A DNA stretch of 64,000 nucleotides from Mollicutes bacterium Phil14 (GTDB taxonomy: Bacteria > Bacillota_I > Bacilli_A > ML615J-28 > CAG-698). Position 1 is the first letter of the stretch. Each line of letters starts with the position of its first letter. The stretch lies in NCBI GenBank assembly GCA_001940985.1, contig MSHB01000022.1, positions 99,393-163,392 on the forward strand, written 5' to 3'. Positions 35,749 to 43,003 of the stretch are shown in pieces. Below the pieces are notes generated by a model. The model was not told the origin of the DNA, did not search any database, and worked only from the letters and a program-made list of their open reading frames with translations. Position numbers and translations under genes: made by a program.

Positions 35749-36036
35749 CTACTTGAAACGACTTTTGTAATCGTTCAAGGTGTCGGTCAACTCACGATTT
35801 TCTCCGTCAAATATAACAATAGCGACTTTTTTATGGTTTTTTTTGAAATCTTCAATCTCGGAAATCGTATTCTCATAGTTTTCCGTGTCTATGAATTCGA
35901 GCGGACTGTCTTTTTCTTCTTCTTCCTTTTCAATTGCTTTTCTTTTTTCCTCCAAGAAGACGTCAAGCCTTTTCATAATGAAAAAGCCGAAAATCATAAC
36001 TGCGATTACTGCAATAATAAGTATTACGCCTTCCAT
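35749..36036 (-). CDS. Small single-pass membrane protein of the K+ operon
   Basis: A 95-residue protein with one N-terminal membrane helix (VILIIAVIAVMIFGFFIM), a charged linker rich in Glu and Lys, and a ~45-residue C-terminal part ending in VAIVIFDGENRELTDTLNDY. The ATG at 36036 follows AGAAGGTGACTTTT. I do not recognise a family. Its place between ktrA and kdpD suggests a helper or regulator, by context only. The C-terminal piece might fold as a truncated nucleotide-binding or RCK-like unit, but this is a guess. Confidence 0.7.
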   Translation of the reverse strand: MEGVILIIAVIAVMIFGFFIMKRLDVFLEEKRKAIEKEEEEKDSPLEFIDTENYENTISEIEDFKKNHKKVAIVIFDGENRELTDTLNDYKSRFK

Positions 36037-36060
36037 AAAAGTCACCTTCTTTTACGGCTG

Positions 36061-36714
36061 TTAAATATCAAAGCATTTTCGCATTGCTTTATATTCCCCA
36101 AGAACTAAAAGCGTTTCGTCTTCGGAAAGAATCGTGTCGGCGGTAACAACGGCATTGATTTTTCCGTTTTTCTTTGTGGCGATGATATTTACATTGTATT
36201 TTCTGCGAATGTCGATTTCTACGACCGATTTTCCGATCCACGCCGACGGAACGGAAACCTCAAATATCGAACAGGAATTGCCAAGTTCTATGTAATCAAG
36301 AATATTGTCGGAACTGTAACGGATTGCCGCCCATGTGGCAAGTTGTTTTTCGGGATAAATAATTTCGTCCGCACCGTTGCGCAGAAGAAATTTTGCCTGA
36401 ACGTCCTGTTCTGCGCGCGATACAACCTTTTGCGCGCCCAATTCTTTTAATAAACAGGTTGTTTCTAGAGAACTTTGAAAGTTACCGCCGATAGTTACAA
36501 TACAGACATCGTAGTTTTTTACGCCGAGCGATTTCAGCAACGCTTCGTTTGTGCTGTCGCCGATTTGCCCGTTAGTCACATAAGGCATAACATCGTTAAT
36601 TCTTTCTTCATTTTCGTCTACCGCCATGATTTCGTGTCCTAATTCGTGTAATTTCATTGCGATGTATTTCCCGAAACGTCCGAGACCTATCAATAAAACA
36701 GATTTTGTTTTCAT
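36061..36714 (-). CDS. ktrA: KtrA/TrkA-type RCK subunit
   Basis: A 217-residue cytosolic gating subunit: RCK-N Rossmann fold with LIGLGRFGKYIA, the acidic residue in VDENEERI, and a C-terminal RCK-C domain (ISVPSAWIGKSVVEI-like block, then VTADTILSEDETLLVLG). It would form the octameric ring that opens the KtrB channel on ATP or c-di-AMP signals. The length fits KtrA, not the doubled TrkA. It follows ktrB by 14 bases. Confidence 0.9.
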   Translation of the reverse strand: MKTKSVLLIGLGRFGKYIAMKLHELGHEIMAVDENEERINDVMPYVTNGQIGDSTNEALLKSLGVKNYDVCIVTIGGNFQSSLETTCLLKELGAQKVVSRAEQDVQAKFLLRNGADEIIYPEKQLATWAAIRYSSDNILDYIELGNSCSIFEVSVPSAWIGKSVVEIDIRRKYNVNIIATKKNGKINAVVTADTILSEDETLLVLGEYKAMRKCFDI

Positions 36715-36728
36715 ATATAAAAACCTCC

Positions 36729-38057
36729 TTAACCGACTGCAATCGTATCTGTCGGCAATTTTGCTACTTGTTTTTTATTTGCGCCGAAAGCGGCATATAT
36801 CAATGTTAAACCACCGACGCGCCCGAAAAACATAGATAAAATCAAAATCAATTTGGATACGATTCCGAGCGTCGGAGTAATTCCGAGCGTAAGCCCTACC
36901 GTGCCGACGGCAGAAGCCGCTTCATAAAGGCAAGACGTAATAGGCAATTTTTCAATCGCGCTTATAGTCATTCCGCCAAACAGAAACAGGGATATGTACA
37001 TTATAAATATCGCCGAAGCCGTCTTAACCGTTTCATCGTCGATGCGCCGTTTCACAAGTTCCGCATTGTCTTTTTTTCTGAATACGGAAAAAGCGGAAGA
37101 AAATAAAACCGCTACCGTCGTTGTTTTCATACCGCCTGCGGTCGAACCGGGCGAACCGCCTATCAACATAAGAATAATCATCAGGTATAATCCCGTATCA
37201 CTGATTGCCGTAAGGTTTACCGTATTAAACCCTGCCGTTCTAGGCGTTATCGATTGAAATAAAGACGTAAATATTCGATCACCGACAGGTAAATCGCCGA
37301 ATTCAAAAAAGAAGAAGTATATTGCGGGCAAAACAATAAGTGCGGCAGTTACAATCAATACCACTTTGCTTTGCGTGCGATATTCTCTTATTCGCCACTT
37401 GTGTTTGCAAATGTCTTCCCATACAAGAAACCCGATACCGCCGATAATTATCAACAACATAATCGTAATATTGATGATGGGTTGCGCGGAATAGTGCGTG
37501 ATAGAAGTAAATTCTCCGCTTTTCGTTCCCATTATATCAAACCCTGCATTGCAGAATGCCGACACCGAATGGAAAATAGCAAACCAAACACCTTCTGCGC
37601 CGTAATCAATGCAAAATACAGGCATCATAACAAGCGCGCCAATAAGTTCAATCAAAAATATACCCTTGATTATAAATCCGGTCAGACGAACCATACCGCT
37701 TACGTTTGGCGCAGAAATTGCATTTTTCATCGTTTCGCGGCTAAATAATCCGATTTTTTTCCCCGAAATAACGGCAAGAGACAGGGCTATGGTAACGACC
37801 CCCATACCGCCGATTTGAATCAGTAGCAATATAACGATTTGCCCGAATATCGTCCAGTGCGTTGCCGTATCGAATACGATAAGTCCCGTTACACATACGG
37901 CGGACGTCGAAGTAAAAAGAGCGTCGATAAAAGATGTCCATTCGTGAGTTTTTGAAGAAATCGGCAATGTCAATAGAAAAGCACCGAGCAAAATAACCCC
38001 CGCGAATCCCAATAATATTATCTGAAAGGATGTTAGCTTCCTTTTTAGTATTCCCAT
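36729..38057 (-). CDS. ktrB: KtrB/TrkH-type potassium transporter
   Basis: A 442-residue integral membrane protein with the four selectivity-filter P-loops of the SKT superfamily, each with its central Gly: SAVCVTGLI, AFCNAGFD, TPRTAGFNT and AVGTVGLTL. The length and the RCK partner fit the Na+-coupled KtrB type. It is first in the island operon; the promoter was not identified confidently in the AT-rich stretch beyond 38058. Confidence 0.92.
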   Translation of the reverse strand: MGILKRKLTSFQIILLGFAGVILLGAFLLTLPISSKTHEWTSFIDALFTSTSAVCVTGLIVFDTATHWTIFGQIVILLLIQIGGMGVVTIALSLAVISGKKIGLFSRETMKNAISAPNVSGMVRLTGFIIKGIFLIELIGALVMMPVFCIDYGAEGVWFAIFHSVSAFCNAGFDIMGTKSGEFTSITHYSAQPIINITIMLLIIIGGIGFLVWEDICKHKWRIREYRTQSKVVLIVTAALIVLPAIYFFFFEFGDLPVGDRIFTSLFQSITPRTAGFNTVNLTAISDTGLYLMIILMLIGGSPGSTAGGMKTTTVAVLFSSAFSVFRKKDNAELVKRRIDDETVKTASAIFIMYISLFLFGGMTISAIEKLPITSCLYEAASAVGTVGLTLGITPTLGIVSKLILILSMFFGRVGGLTLIYAAFGANKKQVAKLPTDTIAVG

Positions 38058-38407
38058 GTTAAAACCTCAATTCCGTTTATCGTTATTATGATATCATATT
38101 TTTTATAAAGATAGCATTATGGTTCTTGTTGATGACGTTAAGATTTTATAAAGATTATAATCAATGCTTATCTGTCTTTTCTTTGTCATCGCATTCTTCT
38201 TACATGTCTTGCTTGCAATTTCGCTTCAAATATTATAAATAATGTATTCTGGATGGGTTCCGTTTGCGTTTTATTTCTATTCATTACAGTCAAATCTTTT
38301 TTTAACCACATAACATCTCTGTTTTTTGACATACAAAAGATTCACGGAAAAATCTATGAGCCTTTTGTTGTCGTTTGAAAGTGCAATTTTAAAATTTAGT
38401 TTTAATA
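38058..38407. other. Right arm of the island, no gene recognised
   Basis: About 350 bases between ktrB and the right inverted repeat. All frames on both strands are short. One minus-strand stretch reads through ~25 residues without stops but matches nothing I know. It should include the promoter of the potassium operon and may hold a decayed gene. Confidence 0.5.
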
Positions 38408-38442
38408 CTTCCCTATAGAAACTGCGCTTTTTACTAGCAGGT
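38408..38442 (-). repeat. Right inverted repeat of the island
   Basis: TTCCCTAT, AACTGC and CTAGCAGGT, the inverse complement of the left-end blocks. Confidence 0.75.
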
Positions 38443-38452
38443 TTTTTGATAC

Positions 38453-39139
38453 TCAAATAATAAAATAAATAGATAAAGCTATTAGGGTTTGCCCAATATA
38501 ATATGTTAAGATATTAACCATCTTAATCTTTCTATAAATCCCTTCATTCATTTCTTTAAAATATAAATATGAAAGTAAAGTGTCAGATATTAAAAAAGAT
38601 GATACTCCAACAAACGTAATTACACTTCTTTTCTCATGCAGCGGCCAGACATTTGCCCCTACAACGCAGATTAGGAAAGCACAACAAAGAATATAAACAT
38701 AACTGAAAATGCGAACAGAACCGAAATTTACCCCTGATTTTTCCAAAATAAGAGCAGTAATAACAAATAAAGCAAAAGATAGCAATATCATTGTTATTAT
38801 TTCATTCTTTTCCTCAAAGAATGATAAAATATAAGCTATATGACCAGTAAAGAAAAATAAAATTCCCCCAATGTATAATTCTTTCTTTCTATCTATGAAA
38901 ATATATTTTAATCCAAATAATATATCTCCAATCAACCCACAAAATAATCCCACTAAAATAAGCATTATTCTATCAGTTTTAAATCCTTTAAGAGTAGCAC
39001 AATAAACTCCTAAAATAACAAACTGTAAACTTGTAAGTCCTTTGGCTAAAACAATCTTCTTTTTATCTTGGTTGAAATAATTAGCCATATAAAAGATTGT
39101 TGAAAGTGCAATTACTAAAACAAGTATAGGTACAATCAT
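38453..39139 (-). CDS. YhhN-family membrane protein (lysoplasmalogenase-like)
   Basis: A 228-residue protein with about eight predicted membrane helices. Family features are the GLIGDILFGL segment, FFTGHIAYI and SDTLLSYLYF, matching YhhN/TMEM86, whose eukaryotic members are lysoplasmalogenases; the bacterial substrate is uncertain. The ATG at 39139 follows GGGAGGCAAT. Its 3' end lies 11 bases from the island. Confidence 0.8.
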   Translation of the reverse strand: MIVPILVLVIALSTIFYMANYFNQDKKKIVLAKGLTSLQFVILGVYCATLKGFKTDRIMLILVGLFCGLIGDILFGLKYIFIDRKKELYIGGILFFFTGHIAYILSFFEEKNEIITMILLSFALFVITALILEKSGVNFGSVRIFSYVYILCCAFLICVVGANVWPLHEKRSVITFVGVSSFLISDTLLSYLYFKEMNEGIYRKIKMVNILTYYIGQTLIALSIYFII

Positions 39140-39310
39140 ATTGCCTCCCAAAATATAACATTATATAATAATAATATGCATCTTTTTCCATTTTACACTT
39201 AATTTTAACACATAATTATCATATTGACAAACTAATAAAACATTTTCCTCTTTATTTTTTATTTTATTTTGATATAATAATATTAATTAATTCTAGAAAG
39301 GAGATATAAT

Positions 39311-41008
39311 GTGTTATTAAAAAACAAAGCACAACTTCCAGAAATAGAATCCTTCAAAGATGATAATATTAAAATTATGGCCTTAGGAGGTCTAGGTGAA
39401 GTTGGAAAAAACATGTATGTTGTCGAGATTGATGATGAAATTATCATAATCGATTCCGGAATACTATTTCCTGATAATGACTATGGTATTGATTATATTA
39501 TTCCCGATTATACTTATTTAAAAATTAATCAAAAAAAAATTATTGGTCTTTTTATAACTCACGGTCATGAAGACCATATTGGTGGTATCCCTAGTTTACT
39601 AAAAGATGTTCCTATTAAAGCTGTCTATGCTACAGGATTAGCTGTTAGCCTAATAAAATCTAAAGTGGGAGAAGCTGGTGTCGATATTAATTTAATTGAA
39701 TATAATTCAAATTCAATCTATAAATTTAAAAATTTTGAAGTCTCTTTCTTTAAAACAAATCACAGTATTCCTGACTCACATGGAATAGCCCTTAAAACAA
39801 GATTAGGATATATTCTACATACTGGTGACTTCAAAATAGATTTGACTCCTCTTTCAAATCAAACAGATTTTGAAAAAATAGCAGATTATGCTAAAAGTGG
39901 TGTTTTATGCCTTTTATCTGATTCAACTAATGCCAATGTAACAAAATTCACTACTTCTGAAAAAAGAATTGGTGATAACATCCGTAGCATTTTCTCTACA
40001 ATTAAAGGCCGAATTATCATTGCTACTTTTGCATCAAATGTATATCGTGTTCAACAAATCGTTGAAGCAAGTGTTGAAAACAACAGAAAAGTAATCTTTT
40101 TTGGAAGAAGCATGGAAAAATGTATTAATGTTGCTCAAAAGTTAAATTACATTAAAACACCTAGTAATACTTTTATTAATTCGAAAGAATTTGACTATGT
40201 CAAACCAGAGCACCTAACAATATTAAGTACAGGTTCTCAAGGTGAACCATTAGCAGCTCTTTCAAGAATTGCTGATGGCTCTCATAGAAAAATAAAAATT
40301 ATCCCTGGTGATACAATCGTATTTTCATCAAGTGCAATTCCTGGAAATCAAGAAAGTATTAATAGAACTATTAATAAACTTTATAAGGCTGGAGCCAACG
40401 TTATTGTTAATAGTCCTCTAACAGATACTCATACTTCAGGCCACGCTAGTGAAAAAGAATTACAAATAATGCTTGTCTTAACAAAACCTAAATATTTCAT
40501 GCCTATCCATGGAGAATTTTCAATGCAAAAGCGTCACGCGGAACTAGCTGTTGAAACTGGTATTCCTAAAGAAAATTGCTTTATTTTAAAAAATGGTGAA
40601 GTTTTAACAATCACTCCTGATCGTGCTTTTTGCAACTATTGTGTTCCATTTGGAAATACATATATTGATTCCGGAAATGCTGAAATCGATGGAAATGTTA
40701 TCAAAGAAAGAAAATTAATGGGTGATGATGGAATCGTTTCTTTAGTTTTCAAAGTAAGAGACGACTTAAGTTTAATTGGAAATGTTAGTTTCTTTTCTAG
40801 AGGATTTGTATATATGAAAGAATCTGAAAAACTAATCACTAATATCAGAAAGAAAGCAGCAAGTCTTTACTCTAATTACCTAAGAAGAAACCCTAAAGCT
40901 ACAAAGAATCAACTTCACAATTTCATCGTCTTTGAAATGAGCAACTTTATTTCACAATTAACAGATAGAAAACCTATTATACTTCCATCTATTTTAATTT
41001 GCGAATAA
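39311..41008 (+). CDS. rnj: Ribonuclease J
   Basis: A 565-residue MBL/beta-CASP ribonuclease acting in mRNA decay and RNA maturation. It has the metal motif THGHEDHIGG, HTGDFKID, DSTNA and the beta-CASP HTSGHAS and PIHGEF motifs. The start is GTG at 39311 behind GAAAGGAGATATAAT; the overlapping ATG ends at once. Whether it is J1 or J2 cannot be told. It is followed after 15 bases by rlmA on the same strand. Confidence 0.94.
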   Translation: MLLKNKAQLPEIESFKDDNIKIMALGGLGEVGKNMYVVEIDDEIIIIDSGILFPDNDYGIDYIIPDYTYLKINQKKIIGLFITHGHEDHIGGIPSLLKDVPIKAVYATGLAVSLIKSKVGEAGVDINLIEYNSNSIYKFKNFEVSFFKTNHSIPDSHGIALKTRLGYILHTGDFKIDLTPLSNQTDFEKIADYAKSGVLCLLSDSTNANVTKFTTSEKRIGDNIRSIFSTIKGRIIIATFASNVYRVQQIVEASVENNRKVIFFGRSMEKCINVAQKLNYIKTPSNTFINSKEFDYVKPEHLTILSTGSQGEPLAALSRIADGSHRKIKIIPGDTIVFSSSAIPGNQESINRTINKLYKAGANVIVNSPLTDTHTSGHASEKELQIMLVLTKPKYFMPIHGEFSMQKRHAELAVETGIPKENCFILKNGEVLTITPDRAFCNYCVPFGNTYIDSGNAEIDGNVIKERKLMGDDGIVSLVFKVRDDLSLIGNVSFFSRGFVYMKESEKLITNIRKKAASLYSNYLRRNPKATKNQLHNFIVFEMSNFISQLTDRKPIILPSILICE

Positions 41009-41023
41009 CAAAAGGAAAGAAAA

Positions 41024-41821
41024 ATGAATATACTTTGTCCTATATGCAAAAACAAAAATAAATTAAAACTAGCAACTAACGAAAAATCTTATATTTGTTC
41101 TAAAAACCATTCGTTTGATATTTCAAAAAGTGGATATCTAAATCTTTTGGTATCGAAAACAAATTCTGGTGATAATAAAGATATGGTTAATGCTCGAAGC
41201 AACTTTTTAAACAAAGGATACTACGAGCCCCTAGCTATTAAAATTAAAGAAGTCGTTAATAAATATTCACCTGATTATAAAAATGTTGTTGATGCTGGGT
41301 GCGGAACAGGTTATTATTCTAATTATTTAAAAAATAGCAACTCTTCTATATATGGATTTGACATTTCAAAATTTGCTATTGATAAAGCAAAAAAACTACA
41401 AAAAGAAAATAACTATTTTGTAGCTTCTACTTCTTTTCTACCAATAGAAGATGATTCAGTAGATGTCTTATTGACAGTTTTTGCTCCAACATTTCCAAAC
41501 GAATTTTTCAGAGTTTTAAAAAAAGATGCCATTTTTGTTTTAGTTGTTCCAAATCATAATCATCTTTATGAATTAAAAAAAGCTTTATATGATAAACCAT
41601 ATTTAAACGAAGATAAAGATTATTCTATTCTTAACTCTAACTTTACTCTTGTAGAAAAATTAGACTTAACATATAAAACAAATATCAATAATGATGATCT
41701 ACTACAACTTGTAAAAATGACTCCTTATTTTTATAAAACCAATCCAACTCGTATTGACAAACTTGATTTTAATAACGATGAATTAACTTTAGATTTTTCT
41801 ATCTTTGTATATAAAAAATAA
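41024..41821 (+). CDS. rlmA: 23S rRNA (guanine-N1)-methyltransferase, RlmA family
   Basis: A 265-residue enzyme. The N-terminal zinc site is CPICKN...C with NHSFDISKSGYLNLL, and the SAM-binding fold has VVDAGCGTGYYSNYL. In Gram-positives the family methylates G748 (RlmA-II), which can affect tylosin-type macrolide sensitivity; the exact base is not determinable here. It follows RNase J and ends at a terminator. Confidence 0.88.
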   Translation: MNILCPICKNKNKLKLATNEKSYICSKNHSFDISKSGYLNLLVSKTNSGDNKDMVNARSNFLNKGYYEPLAIKIKEVVNKYSPDYKNVVDAGCGTGYYSNYLKNSNSSIYGFDISKFAIDKAKKLQKENNYFVASTSFLPIEDDSVDVLLTVFAPTFPNEFFRVLKKDAIFVLVVPNHNHLYELKKALYDKPYLNEDKDYSILNSNFTLVEKLDLTYKTNINNDDLLQLVKMTPYFYKTNPTRIDKLDFNNDELTLDFSIFVYKK

Positions 41822-41843
41822 ACGGGAAAAAATCCCGTTTTTT
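41820..41843. terminator. Bidirectional terminator after rlmA
   Basis: AACGGGA pairs with TCCCGTT, followed by a six-T run, between two convergent genes. Confidence 0.85.
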
Positions 41844-42711
41844 ATTTAACACTTCGTTTAATGTCATCATTAACTCTAACTTTAAACATTCTATATATTT
41901 CTCTTGTTAACATTGCATCTTCAAGCGCATCATGAATTTGTGGTTTTAACTGTTCGCCACTCATCTCTTGATAAGTTTGGAACAACCCCATTTCTTCTTT
42001 AAAATTATAATAGTTTTTGATGACTTGCATTATATTAACATATTTTTTCCTGATTTGTAATGGCTTCACTTTATTAACTTGGAAAGACTGTTCTAAAGCA
42101 AGCATATCACTCCTGCCCCAGGCAATGATTTTCGGATTATATTCTTTTATTATTTTTTCTAGCAACTCATAAAACTCTATATATTCAATAGCATTATCAT
42201 ATTCATCTCTAGTTCTTGATAAAAACTTTAATGTTCTTGAATTTAAAGAATATTTCTTCTTTGGATTTACTAAATTGCTATCTTCAAAAACAATATTTCC
42301 ATCTTTATCTTCGATTACTATTCCATATTGAACAATTTCAGCAACATGTGGCATACTTTGATAATATGCTGGTAAAGAAAATTCTAAATCTAAAAACATT
42401 TTATAATTAATTTTATCAAGGAGTTTTTTTACTCCTTTTTTAATTGTGAAAATATCATAGAATATTTTTCTTTCTCTTTTTGTTGGTTCAACTACCTTAA
42501 CAAAATAGTTAATATCATAAACAAAATATTTACCATATTTTCTTGGCTGATTATCTATATCTACAAAAATATATGGATTATGATAAAAATATGGTCCAAA
42601 GTCTTTAAAAACTTTTCTTGTCATATACAAATACAAAAGTCTTCCATCATATTCAATTTTTACAATTCTTTCTTCAGGAATAGTTTCAATTATTTTTCCA
42701 TATATTCTCAA
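41842..42711 (-). CDS. DEDDh-family exonuclease with an N-terminal extra domain
   Basis: A 289-residue protein. Residues ~105-280 form a DnaQ-like 3'-5' exonuclease: FLDLEFS (DxE), an internal Asp region, and HDALEDAMLTREIY (HxxxxD). The ~100-residue N-terminus is an unrecognised, Tyr-rich, beta-type domain. The exonuclease part resembles KapD, described in Bacillus as an inhibitor of a sporulation pathway, and the gene lies 20 bases after gerE, supporting a late sporulation link. DNA or RNA substrate unknown. Confidence 0.75.
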   Translation of the reverse strand: MRIYGKIIETIPEERIVKIEYDGRLLYLYMTRKVFKDFGPYFYHNPYIFVDIDNQPRKYGKYFVYDINYFVKVVEPTKRERKIFYDIFTIKKGVKKLLDKINYKMFLDLEFSLPAYYQSMPHVAEIVQYGIVIEDKDGNIVFEDSNLVNPKKKYSLNSRTLKFLSRTRDEYDNAIEYIEFYELLEKIIKEYNPKIIAWGRSDMLALEQSFQVNKVKPLQIRKKYVNIMQVIKNYYNFKEEMGLFQTYQEMSGEQLKPQIHDALEDAMLTREIYRMFKVRVNDDIKRSVK

Positions 42712-42730
42712 AGATAATCACCTCGATTAA

Positions 42731-42946
42731 TTAATCATTTAATTTCAATTCTTCAATACGAATAAGTTCTAAAATGGCTTGGCTTCTTCCTTTTACTCCT
42801 AGTTTTTGAATAACATTTGATATATGATTTCTAACAGTCTTTTCACTTATATTTAGTTTTAAAGCTATCTCTGTTGTATCATATTTTTTTACTAGAAGTT
42901 GAAATATCTCCTTCTCACGCCCAGTCAAGAATTTTTGACTATACAC
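42731..42946 (-). CDS. gerE: Spore coat regulator GerE
   Basis: A 71-residue LuxR-type DNA-binding protein with no receiver domain. The sequence LTGREKEIFQLL, then ISEKTVRNHISNVIQKLGVKGRSQA, is nearly that of Bacillus GerE, which tunes late mother-cell genes together with sigma-K. The start is GTG at 42946 with the site GGAGGGG. A sigma-K-type promoter (AC-N17-CATATTATA) precedes it, as expected for gerE. Confidence 0.93.
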   Translation of the reverse strand: MYSQKFLTGREKEIFQLLVKKYDTTEIALKLNISEKTVRNHISNVIQKLGVKGRSQAILELIRIEELKLND

Positions 42947-42975
42947 AATATATTACCCCTCCATTGCTTCACTAG

Positions 42976-43003
42976 TATAATATGCATTATTTTTATGAGG
43001 GGT
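42976..43003 (-). promoter_or_regulatory. Sigma-K-like gerE promoter
   Basis: Minus-strand AC (43003-43002), 17 bases, CATATTATA (42984-42976), at the end of uvrC and just before the gerE ribosome site. Bacillus gerE is known to be sigma-K dependent. Confidence 0.6.

Larger units (their letters stand above)
32333..38442. mobile_element. Integrated island with inverted-repeat ends (K+ uptake/Kdp two-component cargo)
   Basis: The segment is clearly richer in G+C and in CG-containing codons than both flanks. It lies between the convergent def and yhhN-type genes. Its ends are imperfect inverted repeats: ACCTGCTAG...GCAGTT...ATAGGGAA at the left (32333-32370) and the same three blocks inverted at the right (38408-38442). 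Just inside the left end is a decayed C-terminal part of a serine recombinase. Cargo is a five-gene potassium operon. No intact recombinase or mobilisation gene remains, so the element is probably immobile. No convincing target duplication was found. Confidence 0.75.

Noticed and set aside
32320-38455. Target-site duplication at the island ends
   Set aside because: The flanks (AATAAAAAATATA and TTTTTTGATACT) share no direct repeat beyond A/T-richness.
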